The notes under the pieces: generated by a model | What the model was told of the DNA's origin: nothing | Seen by the model: only the letters and a program-made list of their open reading frames with translations | The model's database searches: none | Assembly (NCBI GenBank): GCA_013373425.1 | Contig: JABXHW010000048.1 | Coordinates: forward strand, 1 to 64,000 | Direction: 5' to 3' | DNA length: 64,000 bases | Source of the DNA: Flavobacteriia bacterium | GTDB taxonomy: Bacteria; Bacteroidota; Bacteroidia; Flavobacteriales; Schleiferiaceae | Translations under genes and position numbers: made by a program | In this document: positions 7,921 to 16,707 of the stretch, piece after piece | How positions within the stretch are numbered: the first letter of the stretch is position 1 | Layout: every line of letters begins with the position of its first letter

Positions 7921-10900
7921 TCACTTCAAATAAACAAGACGTTCACTTAGCTGCGCTTCGCTGCCGTCTGCCTTGGAACGAACAACAAGTCGGAAAACGT
8001 ATACACCCGAAGAAACTTTTGCTCCGTTCCCTCCGGTTCCGTCCCATGTCATGTCGAGTGTTCGTGTTCCTTCAGGCATCAATGTTTGATTCTGATGATT
8101 CACAATACGACCGTTCAAATCTATAATGAAAAGGTCAACTTCCAACTCATCTCCATCCCTATTGTGTTCAAAACTGAAATTAGTGATGTCGGAGAATGGA
8201 TTCGGATAGTTGAATAAGTCTTGAATCTGAAGATTAGCCCTGTCAGCAACAATGAAGTCCACTTCGGCCTCGCTCACATTATTCATCACATCCCATACAC
8301 GGACTTTCAAAGTGTGTGGTCCGTTAGCGAGGTTAAAGAATGGATATTCAATGCTTCCAGATTGATAGGAGTTCAAATCTCCTTCATAATAGGAGTTGAG
8401 ATTGAAAGAGTTCGCAGCGTCGCCATCAAGAATGCCCACAACATTATGCCCTAGGCCATTGCCAACCACGTTAATACCGGACTCATCAAAGAGCAATGCG
8501 AGACCATTTGGACTGTCATCCGTCAGTCCGCCACTCACGAAGTTGGTATCGTTCATGAACAAACGAATCTCTGGCCCTTGGTTATCTGTAAATGCTGGAT
8601 CTCCAAGTCCACCAACAATCAAAGACCGCTCTGCTCCTTTAGCATCCGTCTCGCCATTGTCGGCGTAGAGAGAAATCTTTCCTTCTCCAAATGTGTAATT
8701 GATATCTCTAGGGACGATAAAAGTGATATCCCAAAGTCCGTTCGTAACACTGGCCTTGCCTCTGAAGATGATATTCTCCTGTTGGATGAAATTCACCGAG
8801 GAGCCCACACCGTCGTTCTTTTTCGTTCGGCGGGAAACGGCTTTGTCGAATACAGTAACGACCACCTCTCCATTAAAATTAGAAAAGAGACCTCCCGTGT
8901 TTCTAACAATACGTCCCGATAACGTCACACTTTCTCTTGCTCTCAAAGTATCGGCTTGAGCCACTTCCACTCCATTCACACTGTCAAGTACAACATCATG
9001 CTTGGCGATATTCAATCGCAAAGCTGGATCTCCAATCAAACTAAAGCGAACTCGGTCACCATCGCTGATAGCGTTCTTTGCACGTCGTACAACCTCACCC
9101 ATAGGTAAAAACTGGCCATTCTCCAGTTCCATAAGGTTGGCGAAAACCGAATCATTCAACGCGATTGCTCCTTCCACAAAAACAACACGAGTCGTACTAA
9201 TTAAGGCTACCGCACCACCGTTTTGATTCAAGAAGAGCTGCTCTCCTGCAGATGTGCGATTCGGATCATCCAATCGTGTAAACTCACAGGTAATGGTAAC
9301 GAACAATGGCAAACGGAGGCCGTTCGACCAGCTATTGACATCCTGTAATTGAAGTAGTCGCTCTGAGGCCCATCCCACTTCACCACCGTGGCCTGTGTAA
9401 GCTGTAATCAAGTTTCCTCGTTGAACTGAACGGTACAGCGCATCCCGTGCTGCAGGATAAGCCTGACTTCCCGATGTGCTCACCTGCGTGTAGCTATCAG
9501 AATACACTTTTTCAAAATTGAGATACGGATAAACGGTGTCAATATGCTGTGCTACGTTCTCTGGATCACGAGTCAATCTCGCTTCCCAACTTTCATCAAC
9601 ATCATCCGTAACAAAGCAGATTCTATTTCTCCAATCGCCAAATGAATTGACCGCATCGGCATACTGCGTAATCTTATCAATCACTGCTGTAGCCTCACCA
9701 ATGGTCTTAACTGGAAGTCTGCCCGTGCTGATATCCACGGATTCGCGAACCACGTTCTCTCCTTCATTGTCATCCAAACACGCGAAATAGTCGTCGGTCA
9801 TGAATGAAGTATAAAGTGATACGGAGTTCACCGATTCGTAGATAGGAACGAAGTTTTGCTTATTCGGCACTCTGTCGAGATAGTCGTACGAAGCATCACC
9901 GAACAACAATAGATAGGTTAAGGGATTGCTGGGGTCGCGCTTGTAGAACATGCGGGCCGCATCTCGAATAGCTGTAACATCCTGCGCACCGCCACTAAAT
10001 TCATTGTAAACCTGTTCTGGCGTAACTACCAAAACGTTCAGGTTATCATGATTGAAATGATAATCGGCCAATCGATTGGCTTCGGGTAAAAAGTTTGGGT
10101 GCGATACAAGGAGCATATCCACGTTAGATTCTCCATGGATGTTTTGATTGCTCACACTCGACCAAGTTGTGACCGCTCTTGCATCAGCTGGTTTCGCAAC
10201 GAGATACGTTCTGAGACTGTCGGCATGCGCAAGCCAAGATCCCAACGGATTTCGCTCAGGCATAAATGGACGAGTTGGATCGGTGACATCCCAAACCCAA
10301 GCGTTTTGATCGGTAACGGTGTATTGAACGATATCACTGGAAGAGATTACATCGATATCTCGACCAATCATTCCTCCTGACACATAGTCCCATGCGCGCT
10401 TTGCGGTCACTGAAACATAATCTAAATAGCCCGTAGCAGTAGGTGCTGCTGCTCGCTGATATTCAATATTTAAATTGATATTGGTATTGGCCGAAGTAAA
10501 GCTGGCCACACCTCCATTTGTGGAGAACTTGTAATCCCCAGAACTGCCGTTATATTGAAGCTGAAGTCGGTTGGTATTTGACTCTTCTATTACGAACCTC
10601 GTGGTTGCATTAGGTGCTGAAGCGGCTCCTCTAAATCTTAGTTGAAGTGGTTCGTTCGTCAGTCTATTGGGAAAATCGAACCGTACTTGTGTGCTGAGTT
10701 GGAAGTCGAAAATCTCGCCATACCATTCACGCCCCGTACCAACAATATTGACGTTCTCTTCTTCGTGGAACTGAATGTCGTGAAATCCTGTTGATGTTAG
10801 GGTTGCGCTCCCACCGCTCCATGCCTGCTCTGCTACACGGAGTCCTAATAAGTTTGGATTGGATGTAAAGAACACGAAGCTCGAACGTGAATACACATTG

Positions 10901-11685
10901 GTGCGGTGCTCGAGTCTGTCATTCCCTTCATTGTAGATTACACGATCTGGTCCAACGGCGTAGAAATACACTTTATCCCCTGCGTCGAGCTGATCATCTC
11001 CTCCATCTTCAATCCACAACGAAATCTGACGAAGATCGTCGAAACGGTGCTCAGCGATACGTTCGGGAAGCATTCCTCCTCCGTTATGGTAGGCTTTCAA
11101 ATCACTCGAGGGGTCTCCTGCGGAAATAACCCCAGCTGATATCAGGTCATCCGCTGAAATTACATGCAGACCTGTTTCAGATATGGGTGATTTAATCCAA
11201 GTTCCAGACGCTAAAACAGATGTTTGTGCCCAAGTCGATCGTTTGTGCTGTACACTTCCTGTTATTTCCGGCAGAAGGTCGAAGCGAACCAACTTTTCAA
11301 GTTCACCAGTGGCTTCATTTTTTCGAAGTGTTGCAATCTCATATCGAACGAAATACCCGCCATTCTCTTCTGTAAACGACTGAAGAACGCTTTGATTTGT
11401 GTTCGACACATGTTCAACAAGAACACCTAACGCTTCAACTTCAGCAGAACTCAAACCTTCATATTGAGGGGCGAATAATTCGAGAGAAACCACACTCTCT
11501 CCAGGAACGCGGTACTTCCCTGCGTAAACGGGCAAACCTTCATCCGAGTAGTTTGCACCTTCAAATGTTAACCCAGATGCTGGGTTGGGACTTGCGCGTT
11601 CTTCGACTTTCCAATCAATCTGTATCGACTGACCGAATAGCCCTACGCTGAGGGAGATAGCTAAGGTAGCAAGCGTGATTTTCAT
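7921..11685 (-). CDS. porU: Type IX secretion system sortase PorU
   Basis: A 1254-residue exported protein with a short signal peptide (about 1-18). The central part is a C25 gingipain-like peptidase domain with catalytic His766 in YTGHGGEVGW and Cys800 in VTITCEF. The C-terminal 90 residues form a T9SS type A-like domain starting near FNYPNPFSD and ending in SSGVYVFRLVV. PorU removes the C-terminal sorting domain of cargo and attaches it to A-LPS. Length agrees with flavobacterial PorU. It starts the operon running through porV, cdd, pdhA and pdhC, and is divergent from porP-gldJ-murF across a 271-base gap (11686-11956) in which no clear consensus promoter was recognised. Confidence 0.95.
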   Translation of the reverse strand: MKITLATLAISLSVGLFGQSIQIDWKVEERASPNPASGLTFEGANYSDEGLPVYAGKYRVPGESVVSLELFAPQYEGLSSAEVEALGVLVEHVSNTNQSVLQSFTEENGGYFVRYEIATLRKNEATGELEKLVRFDLLPEITGSVQHKRSTWAQTSVLASGTWIKSPISETGLHVISADDLISAGVISAGDPSSDLKAYHNGGGMLPERIAEHRFDDLRQISLWIEDGGDDQLDAGDKVYFYAVGPDRVIYNEGNDRLEHRTNVYSRSSFVFFTSNPNLLGLRVAEQAWSGGSATLTSTGFHDIQFHEEENVNIVGTGREWYGEIFDFQLSTQVRFDFPNRLTNEPLQLRFRGAASAPNATTRFVIEESNTNRLQLQYNGSSGDYKFSTNGGVASFTSANTNINLNIEYQRAAAPTATGYLDYVSVTAKRAWDYVSGGMIGRDIDVISSSDIVQYTVTDQNAWVWDVTDPTRPFMPERNPLGSWLAHADSLRTYLVAKPADARAVTTWSSVSNQNIHGESNVDMLLVSHPNFLPEANRLADYHFNHDNLNVLVVTPEQVYNEFSGGAQDVTAIRDAARMFYKRDPSNPLTYLLLFGDASYDYLDRVPNKQNFVPIYESVNSVSLYTSFMTDDYFACLDDNEGENVVRESVDISTGRLPVKTIGEATAVIDKITQYADAVNSFGDWRNRICFVTDDVDESWEARLTRDPENVAQHIDTVYPYLNFEKVYSDSYTQVSTSGSQAYPAARDALYRSVQRGNLITAYTGHGGEVGWASERLLQLQDVNSWSNGLRLPLFVTITCEFTRLDDPNRTSAGEQLFLNQNGGAVALISTTRVVFVEGAIALNDSVFANLMELENGQFLPMGEVVRRAKNAISDGDRVRFSLIGDPALRLNIAKHDVVLDSVNGVEVAQADTLRARESVTLSGRIVRNTGGLFSNFNGEVVVTVFDKAVSRRTKKNDGVGSSVNFIQQENIIFRGKASVTNGLWDITFIVPRDINYTFGEGKISLYADNGETDAKGAERSLIVGGLGDPAFTDNQGPEIRLFMNDTNFVSGGLTDDSPNGLALLFDESGINVVGNGLGHNVVGILDGDAANSFNLNSYYEGDLNSYQSGSIEYPFFNLANGPHTLKVRVWDVMNNVSEAEVDFIVADRANLQIQDLFNYPNPFSDITNFSFEHNRDGDELEVDLFIIDLNGRIVNHQNQTLMPEGTRTLDMTWDGTGGNGAKVSSGVYVFRLVVRSKADGSEAQLSERLVYLK

Positions 11686-11956
11686 ATAGAAACGTCGTTA
11701 GGTGCACTCAAAACGGAAACGGAGTTTTCTTCGTATGTCAACAAAGGATTTTGTAAAAAGATTCGTGAAAGCTCTAACGAATTTTTAATTTTAGGATATT
11801 GCGGCTCAAATTAACAACATGTAAGGACGATATACGTCATTCTTCCTTTCAACGTTAAAGATATAGCTCCAAGCAGGCATCTTGTCCGAAAATCCCGACA
11901 GGCGCAGACTGCTTGCAAATTTGTTGTATAATTGTGTTTCGAAAACTCGCGGCTCA

Positions 11957-12937
11957 ATGAACCGGAAAACGGCTCGAATATTAATTCTGACAATGCTGAC
12001 AAGCGTGGTGGCCTTCGCACAGGACCCACACTTTAGTCAGTTCTATGCAAACAGTCTGTATCTCAATCCAGCGTTTGCAGGAGTAGACAAGTGTCCTAAA
12101 TTGACACTCAATTATCGTAACCAGTACCCCGCTCTCGGCGTCTATCAGACGTTTAGTGCTTCTTACGACCAATATGTTGACGCATTGCGCGGAGGCATTG
12201 GTGTTTTAGTAGTACGTGACGAAGCTGCGGATGGGGCCTTAACACTGACAGAAGCCAGTGCGATTTACTCGTACCACTTGAAAGTCAACCGAAAGTTTAG
12301 TCTTTTGGCAGGTTTCCAAGCGACTTTCCGTCAGCGTGGTTTGGACTTTTCCAGACTTACCTTCCCTGATCAAATTGATCAGTTCTATGGGTTTGTTCGT
12401 CCAACCAACGAGCTTCCACCAGATCAACCTACTAACCAACACGTTGATATCAGCGTAGGTGTACTTGGCTTTGGCGAGAATTACTATTTCGGTGTTGCCG
12501 CACACCACCTTACTCAGCCAAACGAAGCATTCTTTACAGAAAGTCGTCTCCCTTTGAAGTTTACCATCCACGGTGGTGCTTCTATTCCAATTGGTAGAAA
12601 ACGTTTGATCAGCAGCACACAGAGCTACTTGATTCCTAACATCGCCTACCAACGTCAAGGGAATATCGGTCAAATCACAGCGGGCCTCTCTTTCAACAGA
12701 GGTTACATCACTGGTGGTTTGGCGTATAGAAATAGTGAAACTAACCCTGATGCTATTGTTGCCATCGTTGGATTTACTCCACCAGATTGGCCGTTTAAAG
12801 TGGGTTACAGCTATGACTTTACTATCTCAAATTTCTCAGGGGCAGGTGCTGGTGCACACGAAATCTCACTGTCGTACCGTTTCCCTTGTGTGACTCGCAC
12901 AAGAAGAGTACAGCAGTTGAACTGTCCTAAATTCTAA
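11957..12937 (+). CDS. PorP/SprF family type IX secretion system membrane protein
   Basis: A 326-residue outer-membrane protein. A signal peptide ends near FAQ (residues 20-22), followed directly by the family hallmark QDPHFSQFYANSLYLNPAFAG. The C-terminus is a set of barrel strands ending in HEISLSYRFPC and a short Cys-containing tail. PorP-type proteins help anchor T9SS ring or adhesin components at the outer membrane. The ATG at 11957 was preferred to one 75 bases upstream because it yields the signal peptide. It is followed 24 bases later by gldJ. This position beside a GldK-like lipoprotein echoes the porP-porK gene pair of other T9SS loci. Confidence 0.93.
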   Translation: MNRKTARILILTMLTSVVAFAQDPHFSQFYANSLYLNPAFAGVDKCPKLTLNYRNQYPALGVYQTFSASYDQYVDALRGGIGVLVVRDEAADGALTLTEASAIYSYHLKVNRKFSLLAGFQATFRQRGLDFSRLTFPDQIDQFYGFVRPTNELPPDQPTNQHVDISVGVLGFGENYYFGVAAHHLTQPNEAFFTESRLPLKFTIHGGASIPIGRKRLISSTQSYLIPNIAYQRQGNIGQITAGLSFNRGYITGGLAYRNSETNPDAIVAIVGFTPPDWPFKVGYSYDFTISNFSGAGAGAHEISLSYRFPCVTRTRRVQQLNCPKF

Positions 12938-12961
12938 CACGGAGAGAAACATCACGATCAT

Positions 12962-14623
12962 ATGAAACTTGGAAAAACTCATTTCTATTTGCCGCTAGCC
13001 CTTGGAGGGTTGGTGCTTGCCTCGTGCAGCAAAGAGCAATCCAATACCACAGGTTGGTCCTACAACGATAGGGAGAACGGTGGTTTTGAGGTCAACTTAG
13101 ACTATGAGGGTCAGCAAACAGGCCCAGGTCTAGTGTTCATCGAAGGGGGTAACTTCGTGATGGGACAAGTTGAGGAAGACTTCATCAAAGACTGGAACAA
13201 TCAACCACGTCGAGTGACTGTATCTTCATTCTACTTGGATCAAAACGAGGTAACCAACGTGGATTACCGCGAATACCTCTACTGGCTAGAGCGCGTTTAC
13301 TCTACCGACCTTATGGGTCCTGAGTACACCGCTATCAAGAACTTCGCACTTCCAGATACTTTGGTATGGAGACGCGAACTTGCCTACAACGAACTATATG
13401 TAGAGAACTACCTACGTCACCCAGCATATAACTTCTACCCTGTTGTTGGTGTTAGCTGGATTCAGGCGTCTGCTTACTGTAAGTGGCGTACTGACCGTGT
13501 GAACGAATGGATTCTCATCGAAGAAGGACTTCTCGTTCCTTACAATGATGCGAACAGCATCGACCACTTCGATACAGAGGCTTACCTCTACAGCACAGAC
13601 CGCTCACCTAACACTACACAAGCGGATCGCGTGCTAGAAGATCTCAACCCACAAAGTGAAGGTCAGCGTCGCGTACGCATCCAAGATGGTATCCTTCTTC
13701 CGAAGTACCGTCTCCCGACAGAAGCAGAATGGGAATTTGCCGCTTACGGTAACATTGGTGCTCGTGTATACGATCGCAACTACGACAAAAACAAATACTC
13801 TTGGAACGGTTCATCAATGAGAAACCCAGATCCTGATGAGCGCGGCGACATGCTTGCAAACTACGCTCGTGGTCGTGGTGACATGATGGGTGGTCCAGGT
13901 TGGTTGAACGACCAAGCAGATATCACAATGCAGGTTCGTTTCTATCCACCAAATGATTACGGTCTATATGACATGGCCGGTAACGTTGCAGAATGGGTAA
14001 TGGACGTTTATCGTCCAATGACCTCTGAGGACGTTAACGAACACCGCGCGTTCCGTGGTAACGAATTCGAAACTTTCGTAGTTGAAGACCTCGGAGGTGG
14101 ATACGAAGAAATCCGTGGTTCTGACTTCATTCAGTACGAGCAAATCCAACTCGAGAACGGAAGAACTGATAGCGTTATCGCTGCACTTCCTGGAGAATTG
14201 GAAAAGCGCCCTGTTACTATCGAAGAGAACTTGGGTCGTCGTAACTACCAGCAAAGCGACTATAGAGATTACCTCGATGGTGACCTTGAGTCTTCTATCT
14301 ACTACGAAGATGCAGTTGCACAAGACGACGGATTTGGTGGTATGCCAGGTGGAGGAGTTCAGAATGAGGAAGCGACCATGTACGACTATTCTCAGTCTAC
14401 ACTCATCGGTAACATTACTCGTGTTTACAAAGGTGGTAGCTGGAGAGACCGCGCTTACTGGTTGAGCCCAGGAACACGCCGTTTCCTTGAAGAGCACCAA
14501 GCCACTGACTTCATCGGTTTCCGTTGTGCAATGGACCGTGTAGGATTCCAGACTTTGGAAGAAGATCGCGAAAAGTATCATGAGGAGCCGGATCGTCACA
14601 ACTTCCGCCGCTACCGCATGTAA
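12962..14623 (+). CDS. gldJ: Gliding motility / T9SS lipoprotein GldJ
   Basis: A 553-residue lipoprotein with lipobox LVLASC (Cys22). It contains the formylglycine-generating-enzyme-like (sulfatase-modifying factor) fold seen in GldJ and GldK: FIEGGNFVMGQ, SSFYLDQNEVTNVDYREYL, YRLPTEAEWEFAAYG, YDMAGNVAEWVMD, YKGGSWRDR and IGFRCA. Long insertions in the middle and after the AEWVMD motif match GldJ rather than GldK. In Flavobacterium GldJ is needed for gliding and stabilises GldK and the T9SS motor complex. Location next to porU and murF also supports GldJ. Codon choice is strongly biased (AAC, GGT, TCT), suggesting high expression. Confidence 0.93.
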   Translation: MKLGKTHFYLPLALGGLVLASCSKEQSNTTGWSYNDRENGGFEVNLDYEGQQTGPGLVFIEGGNFVMGQVEEDFIKDWNNQPRRVTVSSFYLDQNEVTNVDYREYLYWLERVYSTDLMGPEYTAIKNFALPDTLVWRRELAYNELYVENYLRHPAYNFYPVVGVSWIQASAYCKWRTDRVNEWILIEEGLLVPYNDANSIDHFDTEAYLYSTDRSPNTTQADRVLEDLNPQSEGQRRVRIQDGILLPKYRLPTEAEWEFAAYGNIGARVYDRNYDKNKYSWNGSSMRNPDPDERGDMLANYARGRGDMMGGPGWLNDQADITMQVRFYPPNDYGLYDMAGNVAEWVMDVYRPMTSEDVNEHRAFRGNEFETFVVEDLGGGYEEIRGSDFIQYEQIQLENGRTDSVIAALPGELEKRPVTIEENLGRRNYQQSDYRDYLDGDLESSIYYEDAVAQDDGFGGMPGGGVQNEEATMYDYSQSTLIGNITRVYKGGSWRDRAYWLSPGTRRFLEEHQATDFIGFRCAMDRVGFQTLEEDREKYHEEPDRHNFRRYRM

Positions 14624-14644
14624 TAACATACACTCGTTAAAAAA

Positions 14645-14670
14645 AGGCCGTCAATCGACGGTCTTTTTTT
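14645..14670 (+). terminator. Terminator after gldJ
   Basis: GGCCGTC, loop AATC, GACGGTC then seven T. A run of A upstream would also let it work on the opposite strand. It lies about 20 bases past the gldJ stop and 25 before murF, so murF either has its own promoter or depends on readthrough. Confidence 0.8.
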
Positions 14671-14695
14671 ATGCGCGCAAGCGTAAATTGCAGCT

Positions 14696-15967
14696 ATGAA
14701 CTACGAGCAACTCTACTCCACTTTTCTTCACGCATCCGGTGTGAGCACCGATACTCGTGCCATCGGAAAGAACAATATCTTCTTTGCATTAAAAGGCCCA
14801 TCCTTTAATGGCAACTCCTTTGCGGAACAAGCACTTAAAGAAGGTGCAATGGCTGTGGTGATTGACGAACCCGTAATGGACTCCTCGCCTTCAGTTTTTC
14901 TCGTAGAAAATGTCCTCACTACCCTGCAGGAATTGGCGCGCATTCATCGTTCTAACCTCGATGCTAAAGTGATTGGGCTGACAGGGAGCAATGGTAAGAC
15001 CACAGCAAAAGAGTTATTCAAATCCGTCTTGTCCACTTCGTACAAAACGAGTGCGACGGTGGGAAATCTAAATAACCATATCGGCGTTCCACTCACCATT
15101 CTAAACACCCCTAAGGATACTGAAATACTCATTGTTGAGATGGGAGCAAACCATCAAGGTGAGATTAGAATGTTGAGTTCCATCAGCAATCCAGACATTG
15201 GCTACATCACGAACTTTGGCAAAGCCCATCTCGAAGGCTTTGGCGGTGTTGAAGGTGTTATCAAAGGGAAGAGTGAACTCTATGAAAATCTTCAGCTCAA
15301 TGACGCTCAAGCGCTCGTAAATGGCGAAGATGCTATTCAGATGGAAAAGACTGCTGGATTGACAAGAATCGTTTTTGGTTCTGAGGATAGCGACTATCCG
15401 ATGGAATTCTCCACACAGAACTATCCCGCTACGGTGATTGCCAACGATACTCGATTTGTCTCAGAGCTCACTGGCTCGTTTCATACCGCCAATATTGGTG
15501 CAGCAATCGCCCTTGGCCGAATTTTCAAGATTCAAGATTCGATTATCCAAAAGGGCATCGCTAGCTACAAGCCGTCGAATAACCGATCTGAGTGGCGCAG
15601 GACAGAGCGAAATAAGATCATGCTGGACGCATATAATGCGAATCCGAGCAGCATGAGTGCAAGTATTCAATCGTTCATTGAAGAGGCCGGTTCTAACGCC
15701 TATCTGATTCTCGGCGACATGTTCGAATTAGGAGAGACTTCAGCGGAAGAGCATCAAGCCATAGTAGACCTCTGTGAACCTCTTGAATGCGAAGTTGTAC
15801 TCGTTGGTGAGCACTTTCACGCGACGCATTCACAACGAAGCATGCATCGCTTTAAATCAACAGAAGAAACTCTTGAATACATAAAGAGCCACCCAATTGT
15901 GGATGGCTCAATATTGTTGAAGGGATCTAGAGGAATGAAACTAGAAACCTTGCTGCCAGTAATATAA
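14696..15967 (+). CDS. murF: UDP-N-acetylmuramoyl-tripeptide--D-alanyl-D-alanine ligase
   Basis: A 423-residue Mur ligase. The N-terminal domain has the UDP-MurNAc-binding pattern VSTDTRAIGKNNIFFALKG. The ATP P-loop is GSNGKTTAKE (97-106), with VEMGANHQGEI in the central domain and LDAYNANPSSM in the C-terminal domain. These are MurF-specific rather than MurC/D/E motifs. It adds D-Ala-D-Ala to the UDP-MurNAc-tripeptide in the cytosol. It follows gldJ, a neighbour pair I know from other Flavobacteriia. Its stop is 2 bases from the stop of the convergent gene. Confidence 0.95.
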   Translation: MNYEQLYSTFLHASGVSTDTRAIGKNNIFFALKGPSFNGNSFAEQALKEGAMAVVIDEPVMDSSPSVFLVENVLTTLQELARIHRSNLDAKVIGLTGSNGKTTAKELFKSVLSTSYKTSATVGNLNNHIGVPLTILNTPKDTEILIVEMGANHQGEIRMLSSISNPDIGYITNFGKAHLEGFGGVEGVIKGKSELYENLQLNDAQALVNGEDAIQMEKTAGLTRIVFGSEDSDYPMEFSTQNYPATVIANDTRFVSELTGSFHTANIGAAIALGRIFKIQDSIIQKGIASYKPSNNRSEWRRTERNKIMLDAYNANPSSMSASIQSFIEEAGSNAYLILGDMFELGETSAEEHQAIVDLCEPLECEVVLVGEHFHATHSQRSMHRFKSTEETLEYIKSHPIVDGSILLKGSRGMKLETLLPVI

Positions 15968-15969
15968 AC

Positions 15970-16704
15970 TCAAGGGGTAAATCTCACACCGAGTGAGATA
16001 CCTGTTCCGTAAGGAGTTTCTCTTGGTCGGTTAGGCTTATCGATAATCTGAGTGGTGAAATATCTGAATTGAGCTGTTCCAGTAATCGACCATTGATCAG
16101 AGATATGGAAAGCACCTCCCACTTGGATACCGGCCGACCACATGTTAGGATTGGCGTCCTCGGTTAGGTTCTCCTTAATATCCTGGCCATTGAACACCGT
16201 TGACTCTTCGTAGCTCACGAGAGTATTGTACGCAACGGGAATCCAAATCTCTAGACTCCAGGCACTATTCATATTGGTTACGAATCCGACTCTCAAAGGG
16301 AAAGAGTTGTACAACGTTGAAGTATTCAATCCAACAAGTGCTGTATCTCCATTCAAAGCGTATTCGTAATCGTCTAAGCGGTAATTAATCGCCGTTTGTC
16401 CGACACCAATCCCCAAACGGATATTTGAGTTGATTCTGAAATCGGCAGTAGCACCATAATTATAACCGAAGCCTCCCGTTGCCGGGAAATCGTCACGTGT
16501 CACTCCAGAATTCAATCCGGAAGAATTCAGAGAGAAGATTCTTCTTTGTGTGAACATAGGATCACCATGGATACCAAAACTGACATAGTTCTTATCTACT
16601 TCACTATCGGTGAAATATACAGGGCCAGTATTTCCATTTCCAGGCTGGGCAAAAGCCGCCGTAGCTAAGAATAGCGCGAAAAGTGTAAGCTTGAAATTCT
16701 TCAT
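15970..16704 (-). CDS. Outer membrane beta-barrel protein, function unknown
   Basis: A 244-residue exported protein with a signal peptide ending near AAFAQ (about residue 20). The mature part has alternating strand patterns (NIRLGIGVGQTAINYRL, WSITGTAQFRYFTTQI) and ends in GISLGVRFTP, as in OmpA/OmpW-like or PorT-like barrels. No catalytic motif is visible. It begins 3 bases after the alaS stop and is probably cotranscribed with it. It ends 2 bases from the murF stop on the other strand. I cannot assign a substrate. Confidence 0.75.
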   Translation of the reverse strand: MKNFKLTLFALFLATAAFAQPGNGNTGPVYFTDSEVDKNYVSFGIHGDPMFTQRRIFSLNSSGLNSGVTRDDFPATGGFGYNYGATADFRINSNIRLGIGVGQTAINYRLDDYEYALNGDTALVGLNTSTLYNSFPLRVGFVTNMNSAWSLEIWIPVAYNTLVSYEESTVFNGQDIKENLTEDANPNMWSAGIQVGGAFHISDQWSITGTAQFRYFTTQIIDKPNRPRETPYGTGISLGVRFTP

Positions 16705-16707
16705 AAA

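Noticed and set aside
11686-11956. Small RNA or tRNA in the porU-porP divergent gap
   Set aside because: No cloverleaf, hairpin-T-tract or consensus promoter was seen; it is treated as a promoter region without assigned sites.
13964-14629. Minus-strand open frame opposite gldJ
   Set aside because: A by-product of the strong codon bias of gldJ; no start context, domain or promoter.
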